Both the position numbers and the translations under genes were made by a program. The notes below the pieces were generated by a model. It saw only the letters and a program-made list of their open reading frames with translations, had not been told where the DNA came from and did no database searches. Of a stretch of 36,836 nucleotides of DNA, positions 36,566-36,836 are shown piece after piece. This stretch comes from Pseudomonadota bacterium (GTDB taxonomy: Bacteria > Myxococcota_A > Bradymonadia > Bradymonadales > GCA-2716585). How positions within the stretch are numbered: position 1 is the stretch's first letter; each line of letters starts with the position of its first letter. The DNA lies in NCBI GenBank assembly GCA_005804885.1, contig SYOX01000001.1:1-36836 (forward strand), read 5' to 3'.

Positions 36566-36836
36566 TCAGGCCCTCACGTGCTTGAAGGGCGAGGGCACCT
36601 GCATGAAGTCGGCGCCGAGCTCCGTGACGTCGTGGAGCTGGCCGGCCTCCATGCGCAGCCGCCGGTGCATGTGCATGGCCAGCAGGGGGTTGTGGGTCAC
36701 GACGACGATCGTGATGCCCAGTTGCTCGTTCAGTTCGTCGAAGAGGGCGTGGATGCCCTCTCCGGTGCGCAGGTCGAGGTTGCCGGTCTGCTCGTCGGCC
36801 AGCAGCAACCTGGGCTTCATGATCAGCGCACGGGCC
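36566..36836 (-). CDS. lolD: LolD-like ABC transporter ATPase, C-terminal part (start beyond window)
   Basis: The last 90 residues of an ATP-binding subunit, open through the window edge. It shows [12 protein letters not shown] (Walker B and D-loop), [11 protein letters not shown] (H-loop histidine) and [10 protein letters not shown]. This pattern is that of LolD, which powers release of lipoproteins from the inner membrane. The usual DEPTGNLD reads DEQTGNLD, an uncommon proline-to-glutamine change beside the catalytic glutamate. It sits 113 bases upstream of bamA in the same direction, a common envelope-biogenesis arrangement. Confidence 0.88.
   Translation of the reverse strand, partial: ARALIMKPRLLLADEQTGNLDLRTGEGIHALFDELNEQLGITIVVVTHNPLLAMHMHRRLRMEAGQLHDVTELGADFMQVPSPFKHVRA

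Overview
This is a very GC-rich, gene-dense bacterial segment that looks like Myxococcota or a related deltaproteobacterial lineage. The reasons are a MYXO-CTERM-like sorting tail on a giant secreted protease, abundant lipoproteins, a Gram-negative envelope operon (lolD-bamA-skp), an injectisome-type sctR, and an XPB-like helicase with a Bax1-type nuclease. Third codon positions are almost all G or C, so long open frames occur on both strands. Genes were chosen by family recognition, motifs and start context, not by length. Several true starts are GTG inside longer frames.

Layout. 1-139: right end of an ISAs1-type insertion sequence, abutting a sugar/aminoglycoside-kinase-fold gene (150-1205). 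1196-2438: divergent pair sctR and a fliO-like gene. 2483-5801: thioredoxin, an unusual fusion of a precorrin-2 dehydrogenase domain with a pyroglutamyl peptidase domain, and an RdgC-type gene with a partner gene. 6023-12010 (minus strand): the rod-shape operon mreB-mreC-mreD-mrdA-rodA, with a good promoter before mreB and a probable internal one before mrdA. 12324-14180: a large protein with an XPB-N/Helicase_C_3-like C-terminus. 14234-14555: a long inverted repeat. 14624-20275: a 1883-residue subtilisin-family protease with PKD-like and pre-peptidase domains.

20375-20652 is a non-coding array of 35-bp repeats containing a 48-bp near-palindrome. It lies directly upstream of a LON-domain gene, moaC, and a degenerate TatD/COG1099-like gene, which form one overlapping operon. 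A strong promoter at 22992 and a leader with a possible attenuator precede rpsR, which is followed tightly by an XPB-like helicase and a Bax1-like (DUF790) nuclease. This unit joins a ribosomal protein to an archaeal-style repair pair. After it come a 42-residue membrane peptide, cysC, a PDZ-thioredoxin fusion and a lipoprotein with a possible glycosidase-like fold.

30011-36836 (minus strand) reads lolD, bamA, skp/ompH, a pre-peptidase-domain lipoprotein and an N6-adenine DNA methyltransferase. It is probably an outer-membrane biogenesis operon with a methyltransferase at its end.

The best candidates for something undescribed are the 35-bp repeat array at 20375-20652, the dehydrogenase-peptidase fusion at 2962-4434, the rpsR-XPB-Bax1 unit with its leader, and the 66-71-bp inverted repeat at 14234-14555. 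No tRNA, rRNA or CRISPR array was seen.
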